DNA of 64,000 nt from Pseudomonas sp. BN417 (lineage in GTDB: Bacteria; Pseudomonadota; Gammaproteobacteria; Pseudomonadales; Pseudomonadaceae), in contig NZ_SSOJ01000160.1 of the NCBI RefSeq assembly GCF_029871205.1, positions 14,007-78,006 on the forward strand, read 5' to 3'. Below, one piece after another: positions 47,252-57,762 of this stretch (position 1 is the stretch's first letter; each line of letters begins with the position of its first letter). The notes under the pieces were generated by a model. That model did not search any database, was not told the DNA's origin, and saw only the letters and a program-made list of their open reading frames with translations. Position numbers and translations under genes: made by a program.

Positions 47252-47305
47252 TGTAGGAGCGAGCTTGCTCGCGAAAGGCGCTTCGCCAGCAAGCTGGCTC
47301 CTACA
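47252..47305. repeat. REP palindrome (TGTAGGAGCGAGC type)
   Basis: TGTAGGAGCGAGCTTGCTCG at the left and CAAGCTGGCTCCTACA at the right, the classical Pseudomonas REP in inverted pair (REPIN-like) form, 54 bases. It lies between liuA and liuB on the transcript. Confidence 0.9.
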
Positions 47306-47321
47306 GGGGAGGTGTTGGCGG

Positions 47322-48485
47322 TCAGCGGGTCTCGTTAAACAGCTCGCGGCCGATCAGCATGCGGCGGATCTCGCTGGTGCCGGCGCCGATCTCGTAGAGC
47401 TTGGCGTCGCGCAGCAGGCGGCCGGTGGGGAACTCGTTGATGTAGCCATTGCCGCCCAGAACCTGGATGGCTTCCAGGGCCATCTGGGTGGCGCGCTCGG
47501 CGGTGTAGAGGATCACCCCCGCGGCGTCCTTGCGGGTGGTCTCGCCACGGTCGCAGGCCTGGGCCACGGCGTAGAGGTAGGCGCGGCTGGCGGCGAGCTG
47601 GCTGTACATGTCGGCGACCTTGCCCTGGATGAACTGGAACTCGCCGATGCTCTGGCCGAACTGCTTGCGGTCGTGGATGTAGGGAACCACCACGTCCATG
47701 CAGGCCTGCATGATGCCCACCGGGCCGCCGGACAGCACCACACGCTCGTAGTCCAGGCCGCTCATCAGTACCTTGACGCCGCCGTTGACCACGCCCAGGA
47801 CGTTCTCTTCAGGCACTTCCACGTCATCGAAGAACAGCTCGCAGGTGTTGGAGCCGCGCATGCCCAGCTTGTCGAACTTGTTGCTGCGGCTGAAGCCTTT
47901 CCAGTCGCGCTCGACGATGAAGGCGGTGATGCCGTGGGGGCCCTTGTCCAGGTCGGTCTTGGCGTAGATCACGTAGGTGTTGGCGTCCGGGCCGTTGGTG
48001 ATCCAGGTCTTGCTGCCGTTGAGGACGAAGTGGTCGCCCTTGCGCTCGGCGCGCAGCTTCATGGAGACCACGTCGGAGCCGGCGTTCGGCTCGCTCATGG
48101 CCAGGGCGCCGACGTGCTCGCCGCTGATCAGCTTGGGCAGGTACTTCAGCTTCTGCTCGTGGGTGCCGTTGCGATTGATCTGGTTGACGCAGAGGTTGGA
48201 GTGGGCGCCGTAGGAGAGGGCGACCGAGGCGGAGCCACGGCTGATCTCTTCCATCGCGACGACGTGGGCGAGATAGCCCAGGCCGGCGCCGCCGTACTCC
48301 TCGCTGACAGTCACGCCGAGCAGGCCCATGTCACCGAACTTCTTCCACATGTCCATGGGGAAGGCGTTTTCCTGGTCGATTTCGGCGGCGCGCGGCGCCA
48401 GCTCGGCGGCGACGAAGGCTTGTACCTGCTCGCGCAGCATGTCGATGGTTTCGCCGAGGGCGAAGTTCAGGCTCGAGTAAGTCAT
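47322..48485 (-). CDS. liuA: Isovaleryl-CoA dehydrogenase
   Basis: A 387-residue acyl-CoA dehydrogenase that turns isovaleryl-CoA (from leucine) into 3-methylcrotonyl-CoA with FAD. Landmarks: [36 protein letters not shown] (FAD/substrate), [37 protein letters not shown] and [19 protein letters not shown]. Start 48485 chosen ([11 protein letters not shown]), 18 bases upstream of which lies AGGTGGAACC. First structural gene after liuR; the upstream 40 bases to liuR suggest one transcript liuRABCDE. Confidence 0.95.
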   Translation of the reverse strand: MTYSSLNFALGETIDMLREQVQAFVAAELAPRAAEIDQENAFPMDMWKKFGDMGLLGVTVSEEYGGAGLGYLAHVVAMEEISRGSASVALSYGAHSNLCVNQINRNGTHEQKLKYLPKLISGEHVGALAMSEPNAGSDVVSMKLRAERKGDHFVLNGSKTWITNGPDANTYVIYAKTDLDKGPHGITAFIVERDWKGFSRSNKFDKLGMRGSNTCELFFDDVEVPEENVLGVVNGGVKVLMSGLDYERVVLSGGPVGIMQACMDVVVPYIHDRKQFGQSIGEFQFIQGKVADMYSQLAASRAYLYAVAQACDRGETTRKDAAGVILYTAERATQMALEAIQVLGGNGYINEFPTGRLLRDAKLYEIGAGTSEIRRMLIGRELFNETR

Positions 48486-48525
48486 GGTTCCACCTGTGCT
48501 TGTCATTGTCGGGGAGTAGGGGGAG

Positions 48526-48924
48526 TCAGGCGTTGACGCCCTGTTTGCGTTCGGTTTCGGCCATCGCCGCCAGGCAGCGTTCTTCGGCCGTATCCAGTTC
48601 CAGTTGCATCTGCTGGATGTCCAGCAGCTGCTGTTCCAGCTGCGCGCGGCGCGCGGCGATCTTGTCCATGAAGGTCTGCAGCTGCTTGCGGTTGCCGCTG
48701 CTGGGGTCGTAGAGGTCGATCAGCTCCTTGCACTCGGCCAGGGAGAAGCCGATGCGCTTGCCGCGCAGGATCAGCTTCAGCGCCACCAGGTCCTTTGGGC
48801 TGTAGATGCGTTCCTGGCCACGGCGCTCGGGGCTGAGCATGCCTTGCTCCTCATAGAAGCGGATGGCGCGGGTGGTGACGTCCAGTTCGCGGGCCAGGTC
48901 GGAAATGCTGTAGGTGGTGGGCAT
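48526..48924 (-). CDS. liuR: MerR-family regulator of the liu operon
   Basis: A 132-residue MerR protein. [20 protein letters not shown] and [20 protein letters not shown] form the helix-turn-helix and wing; [20 protein letters not shown] and a Gln-rich coiled coil ([17 protein letters not shown]) make the dimer helix. The metal-binding loop of MerR is absent, as in LiuR. It senses a branched-chain acyl-CoA or related intermediate. The gene is cotranscribed with liuA and its own leader contains the palindrome at 48951-48966. Confidence 0.92.
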   Translation of the reverse strand: MPTTYSISDLARELDVTTRAIRFYEEQGMLSPERRGQERIYSPKDLVALKLILRGKRIGFSLAECKELIDLYDPSSGNRKQLQTFMDKIAARRAQLEQQLLDIQQMQLELDTAEERCLAAMAETERKQGVNA

Positions 48925-48950
48925 GGTCGGGGCTCGTGGCTATGTTTACC

Positions 48951-48966
48951 TTTACGTTAACGTAAA
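48951..48966. promoter_or_regulatory. liuR operator: LiuR operator candidate
   Basis: TTTACGTTAACGTAAA is a perfect 16-bp palindrome 26 bases upstream of liuR, inside an AT-rich patch (GTTTACCTTTACGTTAACGT). MerR-family activators bind such dyads in 19-bp-spaced promoters, and this is the form expected for LiuR. Confidence 0.8.
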
Positions 48967-49110
48967 CCTGTGCCAACCTGACTGTCAACTACGCGACACC
49001 CGGGATCTCGACTGACTGCCCGCTCTTTACGGACGCGGGCCGGGGGTGTAGACATTCAAGGCGTGCGACTTCACCGCCGGCCGCTGCCGGGGCGCACGCT
49101 GGAGCGAGAG

Positions 49111-51018
<1,908 letters not shown>

Positions 51019-51039
51019 AGCGCGGCCTTGGCTGTTTCT

Positions 51040-51137
51040 TGTGGGGGCGAATTCATTCGCTAAGCAGACCGCAGGTCTGCCCTGCAATGCCCAAGGGGGC
51101 TGCGTTGCAGCCCATAGCGAATGAATTCGCCCCCACA
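51040..51137. repeat. 97-bp palindromic repeat, copy 6
   Basis: TGTGGGGGCGAATTCATTCG at the left and GCGAATGAATTCGCCCCCAC at the right, inner region GCAGACCGCAGGTCTGCC. It fills most of the gap between the sigma-54 activator gene and the exporter gene. Confidence 0.92.
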
Positions 51138-51166
51138 AAGACCGTGAATTCCCTGGCCATTACCTG

Positions 51167-52900
51167 ATGACCCGCCTCTTCCTCAAACTGGTGGAAACCA
51201 GCGACCCCGAACTCCTGCGCCGGGCCCTGGCCTGGCTCTACGGCTTCGTCCGCCCGCACGTGCGCGCCATCCTGCTACTGCTCGGCCTGTCCCTCGGCGC
51301 CTCCCTGCTGGTGCTGGCCCAGCCCTGGCTGACCAAGACGCTGATCGACGACGGCCTGCTGGCCAAGGACTTCGGCAGGCTGGTGCAGGTGGCGGTGGCA
51401 ATGATCGCCGTCGGCATCCTCGGCACCGTCCTGTCCGGCATCAACCGCTACCTGCACACGCGGCTGTCCGGACGCATCCTCTTTGCCCTGCGCGATGATC
51501 TCTACCGCCACCTCCAACAGCTGTCGCCGGCCTTCTACGGGCGCAAGCGCATCGGTGACCTGTTGTCGCGGCTGGATGGCGACGTCGCGGAGATCCAGCG
51601 TTTCGCCGTGGATTCCCTGTTCTCCGCCGTCTCCAGCGTCATTGGCCTGATCGGGGCGGTGACCCTCATGCTGCTGCTGTCCTGGCAGCTCTCCCTGCTG
51701 CTGGCGCTGCTGATTCCCATCGAAGTGCTCTGGTTGCGCTGGATGCGGCGCAAAGTGGAGCGCGAAGTGCGCAGCCTGCGCGAGCGTTCGGCCGATGTGT
51801 CGTCCTTCCTCGTGGAGACCCTGCCGGCGATGAAATTCATCCAGGCCGCCGGCCAGCAGCAGCGCGAATCCCGTCGTCTGGAAGGGCTGGGGCAGGGCTA
51901 CATGAGCCAGCTGCTCAAGGTGCAGGTCACCGAGTTCTTCACCCATGCGGTGCCGGGCACCCTGACGTCCTTGTCCCGCGCCTGCGCCTTCCTTATCGGC
52001 GGTTACTGGGTGATCCAGGGCACCTGGCAACTGGGCGCGCTGATCGCCTTCTCCACCTACCTGGGCATGGCCGTGGGCCCGGTGCAGAGCCTGCTGGGCC
52101 TCTATGTCGCCATGCAGCGAATGACCGTCAGCCTTGGCCGGGTCATGGAGCTGCAGCAGGAGCCGGTACCGGTGCGCCAGCCGGTGGCGCCACGGCCGAT
52201 GCCGGAGGGCAGGGGAGAGCTGCGCTTCGAAGGCGTGCACTTTGCCCACGAACAACGGGCCGGTGCCGTGTTGCGCGGCGTGGATGCCGTGATTCCCCCC
52301 GGCCTCAAGGTCGCCATCAGCGGCGCCTCGGGCGTTGGCAAGTCCACCCTGATCGACCTGCTGCAACGCTTCTACGACCCGGACCAGGGGCGCGTCCTGC
52401 TGGACGGCGCCGACCTGCGCGAGCTGGACCTGTTCGCCCTGCGCCGGCGCATCGCCGTGGTCAGCCAGGACATCGTCCTGTTCCGCGGTACCCTGGCCGA
52501 CAACCTGGCCTACAGCGCTCCCGAAGCCAGCCGCGAGGCCCTGGAAGAGGTCGCGCGCCTGGCGCGCCTGGACGGCCTGATCGAATCCCTGCCACACGGC
52601 CTGGACAGCCAGCTGGGGGAGCGCGGCCAGCAGCTTTCCGGTGGCCAGAAGCAACGCATCGCCATCGCCCGCGCACTGTTGCAGGACCCGCTGATCCTGG
52701 TGCTGGACGAAGCCACCTCGGCGGTGGACGAAGCCACCGAGCGCGAGGTGATCGCCGCCATCGACCAGCTCTTCGCCGGGCGCACCCGTATCCTCATCAG
52801 CCACCGGCCCTCCACCCTGGCACAGGCCGATATCGGCCTGCGCCTGGAGCATGGCCAGTTGCACAGCCTCGAATCCGAGCAGGTGGACCATGGCCACTGA
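51167..52900 (+). CDS. qhpF: ABC-type peptide exporter, QhpF-like
   Basis: A 577-residue half-transporter: six membrane helices in residues about 30-320 (AILLLLGLSLGASLLVLA, SVIGLIGAVTLMLLLSWQLS, ACAFLIGGYWVIQGTWQLGA) and an ATPase domain from 350 with GASGVGKST, QDIVLFRGTLADN, LSGGQKQR and LILVLDEATSAVD, all intact. Its stop overlaps the start of the S8 protease gene by 11 bases, which in turn overlaps the flavin monooxygenase gene. This exporter-protease-monooxygenase set is the QhpF-QhpE-QhpG arrangement of quinohemoprotein amine dehydrogenase (QHNDH) operons, where QhpF is thought to move the processed, cross-linked gamma subunit QhpC to the periplasm. No qhpA, B, C or D lies in the window. 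Confidence 0.8.
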   Translation: MTRLFLKLVETSDPELLRRALAWLYGFVRPHVRAILLLLGLSLGASLLVLAQPWLTKTLIDDGLLAKDFGRLVQVAVAMIAVGILGTVLSGINRYLHTRLSGRILFALRDDLYRHLQQLSPAFYGRKRIGDLLSRLDGDVAEIQRFAVDSLFSAVSSVIGLIGAVTLMLLLSWQLSLLLALLIPIEVLWLRWMRRKVEREVRSLRERSADVSSFLVETLPAMKFIQAAGQQQRESRRLEGLGQGYMSQLLKVQVTEFFTHAVPGTLTSLSRACAFLIGGYWVIQGTWQLGALIAFSTYLGMAVGPVQSLLGLYVAMQRMTVSLGRVMELQQEPVPVRQPVAPRPMPEGRGELRFEGVHFAHEQRAGAVLRGVDAVIPPGLKVAISGASGVGKSTLIDLLQRFYDPDQGRVLLDGADLRELDLFALRRRIAVVSQDIVLFRGTLADNLAYSAPEASREALEEVARLARLDGLIESLPHGLDSQLGERGQQLSGGQKQRIAIARALLQDPLILVLDEATSAVDEATEREVIAAIDQLFAGRTRILISHRPSTLAQADIGLRLEHGQLHSLESEQVDHGH

Positions 52901-53564
52901 ACTCGCCATCGGCATCATCGACAGCGGTTTTTCGCCCGCGCAGTCCGCCCTGGTCAGTGCGTCCCGGCGCTTCTGGCTGGACGCCGGCGAATTGCAGGAA
53001 GGCGATACCCAGCCCGACGCCCTTGGCCATGGCAGGGAGGTGCTCGATACCTTGACCCGTGAGGCAGGCCCTGTGCGCCTCTGCGTCGCCCAGGTATTCG
53101 CCGAGCGCTGGCAGACCAGCCCATTGCAGATAGCCGCCGCATTGCACTGGCTGATCGAGCAGGACGTGGCCCTGGTCAATATGAGCCTCGGCCTGCGCAA
53201 CGACCGCCCGGTGCTACGCGAGGCCTGCGTCCTCGCCCAGGCCTCCGGTGTTCTCCTCTGCGCCTCCAGCCCGGCCCAGGGCGAGCCGGTGTACCCGGCC
53301 AGCTATCCAGGGGTGATCCGCATCACCGGTGACGCCCGCTGCGCACCGGGCCAGTGGTCCTGGTTGAACAGCGCCCAGGCCGACTTCGGCGCCCATGTGG
53401 CCGGCGCCAACGGCGTGTCCGGTTCCAGTGTCGGCTGCGCCGCGCTGAGTGGAGTCATCGCGGGCTTCCTCCAACGTCATCCCGGCGCCAGCCGCGAGGA
53501 CGTCCTTCTCTGGCTGCGCGAGAGCGCCGCCTTCGCCGGGCCGGAGCGCCGTGGCCATGACTGA
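52890..53564 (+). CDS. qhpE: Cytoplasmic subtilisin-like protease, QhpE-like
   Basis: A 224-residue S8 peptidase with no signal peptide or prodomain, as described for QhpE, which cuts the leader from the QHNDH gamma subunit. Catalytic residues: D11 (IIDSGF), H47 (LGHGRE) and S180 (GSSVG). The oxyanion-hole Asn expected around residue 127 is missing (CASSPAQG in place of AAGN). The start 52890 overlaps the exporter gene by 11 bases and the stop overlaps the monooxygenase gene by 8, so the three are translationally coupled. Being so short, it needs a specific partner substrate; none is visible here. Family assignment good, target inferred. Confidence 0.8.
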   Translation: MATELAIGIIDSGFSPAQSALVSASRRFWLDAGELQEGDTQPDALGHGREVLDTLTREAGPVRLCVAQVFAERWQTSPLQIAAALHWLIEQDVALVNMSLGLRNDRPVLREACVLAQASGVLLCASSPAQGEPVYPASYPGVIRITGDARCAPGQWSWLNSAQADFGAHVAGANGVSGSSVGCAALSGVIAGFLQRHPGASREDVLLWLRESAAFAGPERRGHD

Positions 53565-54846
53565 GATCGCCATCCTCGGCGCCGGCCCCGCGGGCGCGGT
53601 GGTGGCCCTCGGCCTGCGCCGCTTGGGTTATGCCGTTCGGGTCATCAGCGAATGGCGACGCTTCGCGGCGGTCGAGGGCGTGTCCCAGCGGGTGCTCGAC
53701 GGCCTGCGCCAGGCCGGATTGAGCCGGGCACTGGCCTGCGCCGCGGCGCCATCGCCACGGCGGGTGCAGTGGAATGGCGACGGCCAGTCCATCAACCAGG
53801 AATGCCTGCTGGACCGCCCGCAATTCGATGCTGCCATCCGCGAAGACCTGCATGCCGCCGGCATCGAGGTGCTGGAAGCCCGTGTGCTGAAAGTGGCAAG
53901 CGCCGATGACGGCCATCTCATCAATATTGAATCGGGCGAGCCGCTGCGTGCGGACTTCCTCGTCGAAGCCCGTGGCCGACAGGCACCCCTGGCCGGCGGC
54001 CGCCTGCGCGGGCCGGAAACCCTCAGCCTGCTCAATCAGTGGCGGGAGGAACCGGGCCGCCCCGGCTCGGCAGTGGAAAGCCTGCCCGACGGCTGGGCCT
54101 GGATGGCGCGCTTGGAAGATGGCCGCTGCTACTGGCAGATCACCCTGGATGCCCGCGACCTGCCGCCCAGGGACCAGCTACCCGACTACTGCGCCCGCCG
54201 GCGCAGCCAATCCGCCCTGGTGCGCGAACTCTTCGGCGAAGCCGCGTTGCAACCCGCCAGCCTGCACGCCCGCAGCAGCACGGCCATCCTCTTCCACGAG
54301 GCCAGCGGCCCGAACTGGCTGCGAGTCGGCGATGCGGCCATGGCCGTGGACCCGCTGTCGGGCAACGGTATCTTCCAGTCCCTGTCCTCGGCCTTACAGG
54401 CACCGGCAGTGATCAACACGATGCTGCAACGCCCGGAGCGCGCCGAACTGGCCCGCCGCTTCCACCAGCGGCGGGTGGAGCACCTGTTCCTGCGCTTCGC
54501 CCGCACCGGGCGGGATTTCTATGCCCTGGAACAGCGCTGGCCCGAGCAACCCTTCTGGCGAGATCGATGTGCTTGGCCAGACACCGAGCCCATGCACGCC
54601 CCGGCGGACTTCAGCCAGGTGCGGGTGGAGCGGGCGCCGGTCATCCAGGGCGACCTGATCGAGGAGGCCGAGGTGGTGGTGACGGCGGACCAGCCGCTGG
54701 GCATCTGGCACCTGCAAGGCGTCGAGTTGGCGCCGATCGTCAAGGCCCTGCGACTGGGCAAACTGGGGCGGGCCCTGGCGAGTTTGCCGGAGCCGCAGCG
54801 GCGAATGGTACAGGGCTGGCTGCTGGGGCAGGGGTACAGGCCCTGA
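53557..54846 (+). CDS. qhpG: FAD-dependent monooxygenase, QhpG-like
   Basis: A 429-residue group-A-type flavoprotein. The Rossmann motif ILGAGPAGAVVALGL (6-20) binds FAD, and GDAAMAVDPLSGNGIFQSL is the second FAD-binding motif. In QHNDH biogenesis QhpG dihydroxylates the tryptophan that becomes part of the CTQ cofactor. The gene overlaps qhpE by 8 bases and ends the trio; a half GTAGGGTGG repeat follows 19 bases after its stop. It resembles tryptophan halogenases and geranylgeranyl-type reductases in fold, so the name relies on the gene context as much as on sequence. Confidence 0.75.
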   Translation: MTEIAILGAGPAGAVVALGLRRLGYAVRVISEWRRFAAVEGVSQRVLDGLRQAGLSRALACAAAPSPRRVQWNGDGQSINQECLLDRPQFDAAIREDLHAAGIEVLEARVLKVASADDGHLINIESGEPLRADFLVEARGRQAPLAGGRLRGPETLSLLNQWREEPGRPGSAVESLPDGWAWMARLEDGRCYWQITLDARDLPPRDQLPDYCARRRSQSALVRELFGEAALQPASLHARSSTAILFHEASGPNWLRVGDAAMAVDPLSGNGIFQSLSSALQAPAVINTMLQRPERAELARRFHQRRVEHLFLRFARTGRDFYALEQRWPEQPFWRDRCAWPDTEPMHAPADFSQVRVERAPVIQGDLIEEAEVVVTADQPLGIWHLQGVELAPIVKALRLGKLGRALASLPEPQRRMVQGWLLGQGYRP

Positions 54847-54865
54847 AGTCCAGGCGGCCCAGCCA

Positions 54866-54899
54866 GTAGGGTGGATCTCGCTTCATCGATCCACCGTCG
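54866..54899. repeat. GTAGG intergenic repeat, copy i (half element)
   Basis: GTAGGGTGGATCTCGCTTCA then TCGATCCACCGTCGG; only the left half of the usual element is present. The rest of the 282-base gap before the BCCT gene holds no convincing gene; a GGCTTTTTTCGCTG run near 54930 could mark the end of the trio's transcript. Confidence 0.65.
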
Positions 54900-55128
54900 G
54901 CGCTTCGCCAAGGCCTGCCAGTCCCCAAACGGCTTTTTTCGCTGTCACTGTCCTGCGCCGAAAAAGACCGAAGCGGCAGAAGCCCTGTCGCATTTGGATC
55001 TGCGGGCATCGTCCATGCGCAAGTCGCAGTTCACCTGTCGCGCGACCATTGAGGGGCAATGAATATCGCCCGCCACGGCAGGTTCAACACCTTACAAGAA
55101 GAAAGGCATTCAAAGCTTGAGGAGGCCT

Positions 55129-56694
55129 ATGCATAAGACACCGGGATCACCCGTCGACAAGGTCGTTTTCTGGGGGGCTGCTGCGATATCAGCCTCGTTG
55201 GTCACTTGGGGGGCACTCGCGCCCACGGCCATGGCGACGGCGTCGCAGGCGCTGCTGAACACCATCATCGACTGGTTCGGCTGGAGCTTCGTCATCTCCA
55301 CGGCGTTCTTCCTGGGCTTCGCGCTGTTCCTGGCTTTCAGCCGCTTCGGCCGAATCAGGCTGGGCCAGGACGACGAACAACCCGAGTTCAGCACGTCGTC
55401 GTGGATCGCGATGATGTTCAGCGTCGGCATGGGAATCGGGCTCATGTTCTGGGGGGTGGCCGAGCCGATCACACACTTTTCGACGCTGCCCAACGACCTG
55501 GCGCAGCCGCACTCCAGGGAAGCAGCCAAGGTGGCAATGGGCTTCGCCTACTTCCATTGGGCGTTCCACCCCTGGGCGATTTACGCCATCGTCGGTCTGG
55601 TGATGGCTTACTTCTCGTTCCGCAAGGGACTGCCGAACCTGATATCCAGCGCCTTTACGCCCCTGATCGGCGAGGCGGGTGTGCGCGGACCGCTGGGCAA
55701 GTCGATCGACGTGCTGGCGGTTCTGGCCACTCTTTTCGGCACCGCCACCTCGCTCGGCCTGGGCGCCCAGCAGATCAACAGCGGCCTGAACTACCTCTGG
55801 CACACCGGCGAATCGAATAGCATCGCGCTGACGATCATCGCGGTGATGACGGTGCTCTTCATCCTCTCCGCAGTGTCCGGCGTGGGCAAGGGGGTGCAGT
55901 TCCTGAGCAACGTCAACATGGTGGTCGCGGTGCTGTTGCTGCTGTTCCTGGCGGCGGTAGGCCCCAGCGTGTTCATCATGAACACACTGGTCGCATCGAT
56001 TGGCGAGTACCTCCGCGAGCTGGTACCGATGTCGTTTCGCACCGCGGCCTTCAGCGATGGCAAGTGGCTCGCTGGCTGGACCATCTTCTACTGGGCCTGG
56101 TGGATCTCCTGGGCGCCGTTCGTGGGCACCTTCATCGCGCGAATCTCGCGCGGCCGCACCATTCGCGAGTTCGTCGTCGGCGTCATTTTCATTCCCAGTG
56201 GGGTGACGATGGTGTGGTTCGCGATCATGGGCGGCGCGGCCCTGTACTCGGAGCTGGCAGGCGCTGGCGGCATTGCCGCGGCAGTGAATGACCAGGGACC
56301 GGCAGTGGCGCTCTTCACGCTGCTGGCTCAGTATCCCGCCGCGGCGCTGACTTCGTTTGCGGCCATTGTGCTGGTCGGCGTGTTCTTCATCTCGGGGGCC
56401 GACGCGGGTTCCATCGTCATGGGCATGCTGTGTGCCCGCGGCAGCCTGGAGCCGCCGAGCTGGCTGGTGGTGCTGTGGGGCACGTTGACCAGTGCGGCGG
56501 CCTCGGTGCTGCTGGTGATGGGCGGCCTGGTTGCGCTGCAGACCGCAGCCATCATCTTCGCCGCGCCGTTCCTGGCGGTGATGGTGGGGTTGTGCGTGTC
56601 GCTGTGGAAGGCGCTGCTGAACGAGCGGCAGGTCGGCGCGGCGGATGACTCGCTTGCCGCTCTCCGCGATCCAGGGCGTGCCGCTTTGGATTAG
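55129..56694 (+). CDS. BCCT-family transporter (betaine/carnitine/choline)
   Basis: A 521-residue, 12-helix secondary carrier. The conserved aromatic box in the eighth helix and following loop (FYWAWWISWAPFVGTF and ARISRGRTIREFV) and the glycine-rich first-half helix (MMFSVGMGIGLMFWGVAEP) are diagnostic. No long regulatory C-terminal domain is present, so it is more like a catabolic carnitine/choline uptake carrier than an osmosensor. The ATG is preceded by GAGGAGG. Its substrate is open; carnitine would fit the dhcAB genes 20 kb away, and other quaternary or simple amines would fit the amine genes, but both are inference. Confidence 0.9.
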   Translation: MHKTPGSPVDKVVFWGAAAISASLVTWGALAPTAMATASQALLNTIIDWFGWSFVISTAFFLGFALFLAFSRFGRIRLGQDDEQPEFSTSSWIAMMFSVGMGIGLMFWGVAEPITHFSTLPNDLAQPHSREAAKVAMGFAYFHWAFHPWAIYAIVGLVMAYFSFRKGLPNLISSAFTPLIGEAGVRGPLGKSIDVLAVLATLFGTATSLGLGAQQINSGLNYLWHTGESNSIALTIIAVMTVLFILSAVSGVGKGVQFLSNVNMVVAVLLLLFLAAVGPSVFIMNTLVASIGEYLRELVPMSFRTAAFSDGKWLAGWTIFYWAWWISWAPFVGTFIARISRGRTIREFVVGVIFIPSGVTMVWFAIMGGAALYSELAGAGGIAAAVNDQGPAVALFTLLAQYPAAALTSFAAIVLVGVFFISGADAGSIVMGMLCARGSLEPPSWLVVLWGTLTSAAASVLLVMGGLVALQTAAIIFAAPFLAVMVGLCVSLWKALLNERQVGAADDSLAALRDPGRAALD

Positions 56695-56782
56695 CGGTCC
56701 AGCCCGGGATCAGGTACCGCGCGAGCCGAGGTCGAGCACAGATGAGCCTTCTCGACCTCGGCAAGCAAACGCTGCTTTTTTC

Positions 56783-56880
56783 TGTGGGGGCGAATTCATT
56801 CGCCAAGGGCAACGCAGTTGCCCCCTCGGGCTCCAAGGCAGCCCTGCGGCCTGCTTGGCGATTGAAATCGTTGCCCCTAC
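56783..56880. repeat. 97-bp palindromic repeat, copy 7 (degenerate right arm)
   Basis: TGTGGGGGCGAATTCATTCG is intact at the left; at the right GATTGAAATCGTTGCCCCTA replaces the usual GCCCCCACA. It lies between the BCCT gene and the convergent Bro-N gene. Confidence 0.85.
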
Positions 56881-57374
56881 CAATCCCCGAAGGGCACCCG
56901 CTTCCAGCTCGGCTCATCACCCAAGGTCGGGTCATCATGGGCCGCCATGAAGATCGGCAGGTCGCGTCGGGCGATCCATAGCTCGCCCTGCCACTGCGCC
57001 ACGCCAACGCGCTGATGCGCCCAGCTCATGAACGCCCTGCGCGGCGAAGCGTCAGCTTCACGATGATGGTCGTGCAGGGTCGGCATCAGCTCCTCGCTGA
57101 GCCATCGGCCGATGCTGCGATTCTCCGGATGCCCGAAGCGGAACAGCGCGTTGTAGGCGCCCAGATCGCTGATCACCTCCACCTCCTCGCGGCAGCCGCT
57201 GTCGTACTGCAGCATCACCGCCCGCCGCTGGTGCGGCGCGATGCGCCTGGCCAGCAGATGGGCACGGGGCGCGGCGAAATCATGGCCGACGAACCAGGGC
57301 CGGTTGTCGATCATCACCGCGCGCAGATAGAGGGAATGGCGTTGGAAAACGATGGGGGTATATGCGTCTTGCAT
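56877..57374 (-). CDS. Bro-N domain protein (phage antirepressor type)
   Basis: A 165-residue protein with a BRO-N-type DNA-binding domain: FQRHSLYLRAVMIDNRPWFV, EEVEVISDLGAYNALFRFGH and GRWLSEELMPTLHDH are the family landmarks. The second part lacks an ANT/KilA domain, and the C-terminal part (residues 110-165) looks like a wheat-germ of Trp/Arg-rich residues of unknown role. It follows the ash-family gene after 43 bases on the same strand. The pair resembles the icd-ant part of the phage P1/P7 immunity operon. The ribosome site is GGAG 9 bases before the ATG. Probably a domesticated phage remnant. Confidence 0.8.
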   Translation of the reverse strand: MQDAYTPIVFQRHSLYLRAVMIDNRPWFVGHDFAAPRAHLLARRIAPHQRRAVMLQYDSGCREEVEVISDLGAYNALFRFGHPENRSIGRWLSEELMPTLHDHHREADASPRRAFMSWAHQRVGVAQWQGELWIARRDLPIFMAAHDDPTLGDEPSWKRVPFGDW

Positions 57375-57417
57375 GGTGGTTCTCCGTTATGGGTTCAGGA
57401 GCTGCCACCGTTCGCTG

Positions 57418-57762
57418 TCAATCGAAGGGTGGCAGACCGCGCGGGGTTGACAGACCGGCTAACGGGAACCGGCAGATCACGAGGATCTCCCCGCGCGATC
57501 TGCCATGAAGCGAAGCAGTAAAAACTGCATGCGTGCCGATGCCTGCAAAAAACGTCCGCCGTTTTTCGCATGCACCCTGAGGCGCAATCGCGCCCGTTAG
57601 TTTCAGGCTGTCAAACCCGGCCACGGGATTGACCGTGACCGGGGCAGGATAGGGATGGGGGCGCGGTAGGGCAAGGGGAGGGGCGTGGCCTTCCAAATTG
57701 AATGAGTAGAACAGGCGTGCCTGCCCACCCGGTAACTGACACATCATGCTGCTCGCCCCCAT
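57418..57762 (-). CDS. Ash/Icd-family phage protein
   Basis: A 114-residue protein matching the Ash family (host cell-division inhibitor Icd-like of P1/P4 phages): the central block NPVAGFDSLKLTGAIAPQGA, then GTHAVFTASLHGRSRG and the RHLPLAGL-like end (ICRFPLAGLSTPRGLPPF). The first 20 residues (MGASSMMCQLPGGQARLFYS) may start at either of two close Met codons. It lies upstream of the Bro-N gene in the same direction. In P1 the corresponding genes are controlled by C4 antisense RNA made from the leader. Family call good for the centre of the protein. Confidence 0.75.
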   Translation of the reverse strand: MGASSMMCQLPGGQARLFYSFNLEGHAPPLALPRPHPYPAPVTVNPVAGFDSLKLTGAIAPQGACEKRRTFFAGIGTHAVFTASLHGRSRGEILVICRFPLAGLSTPRGLPPFD

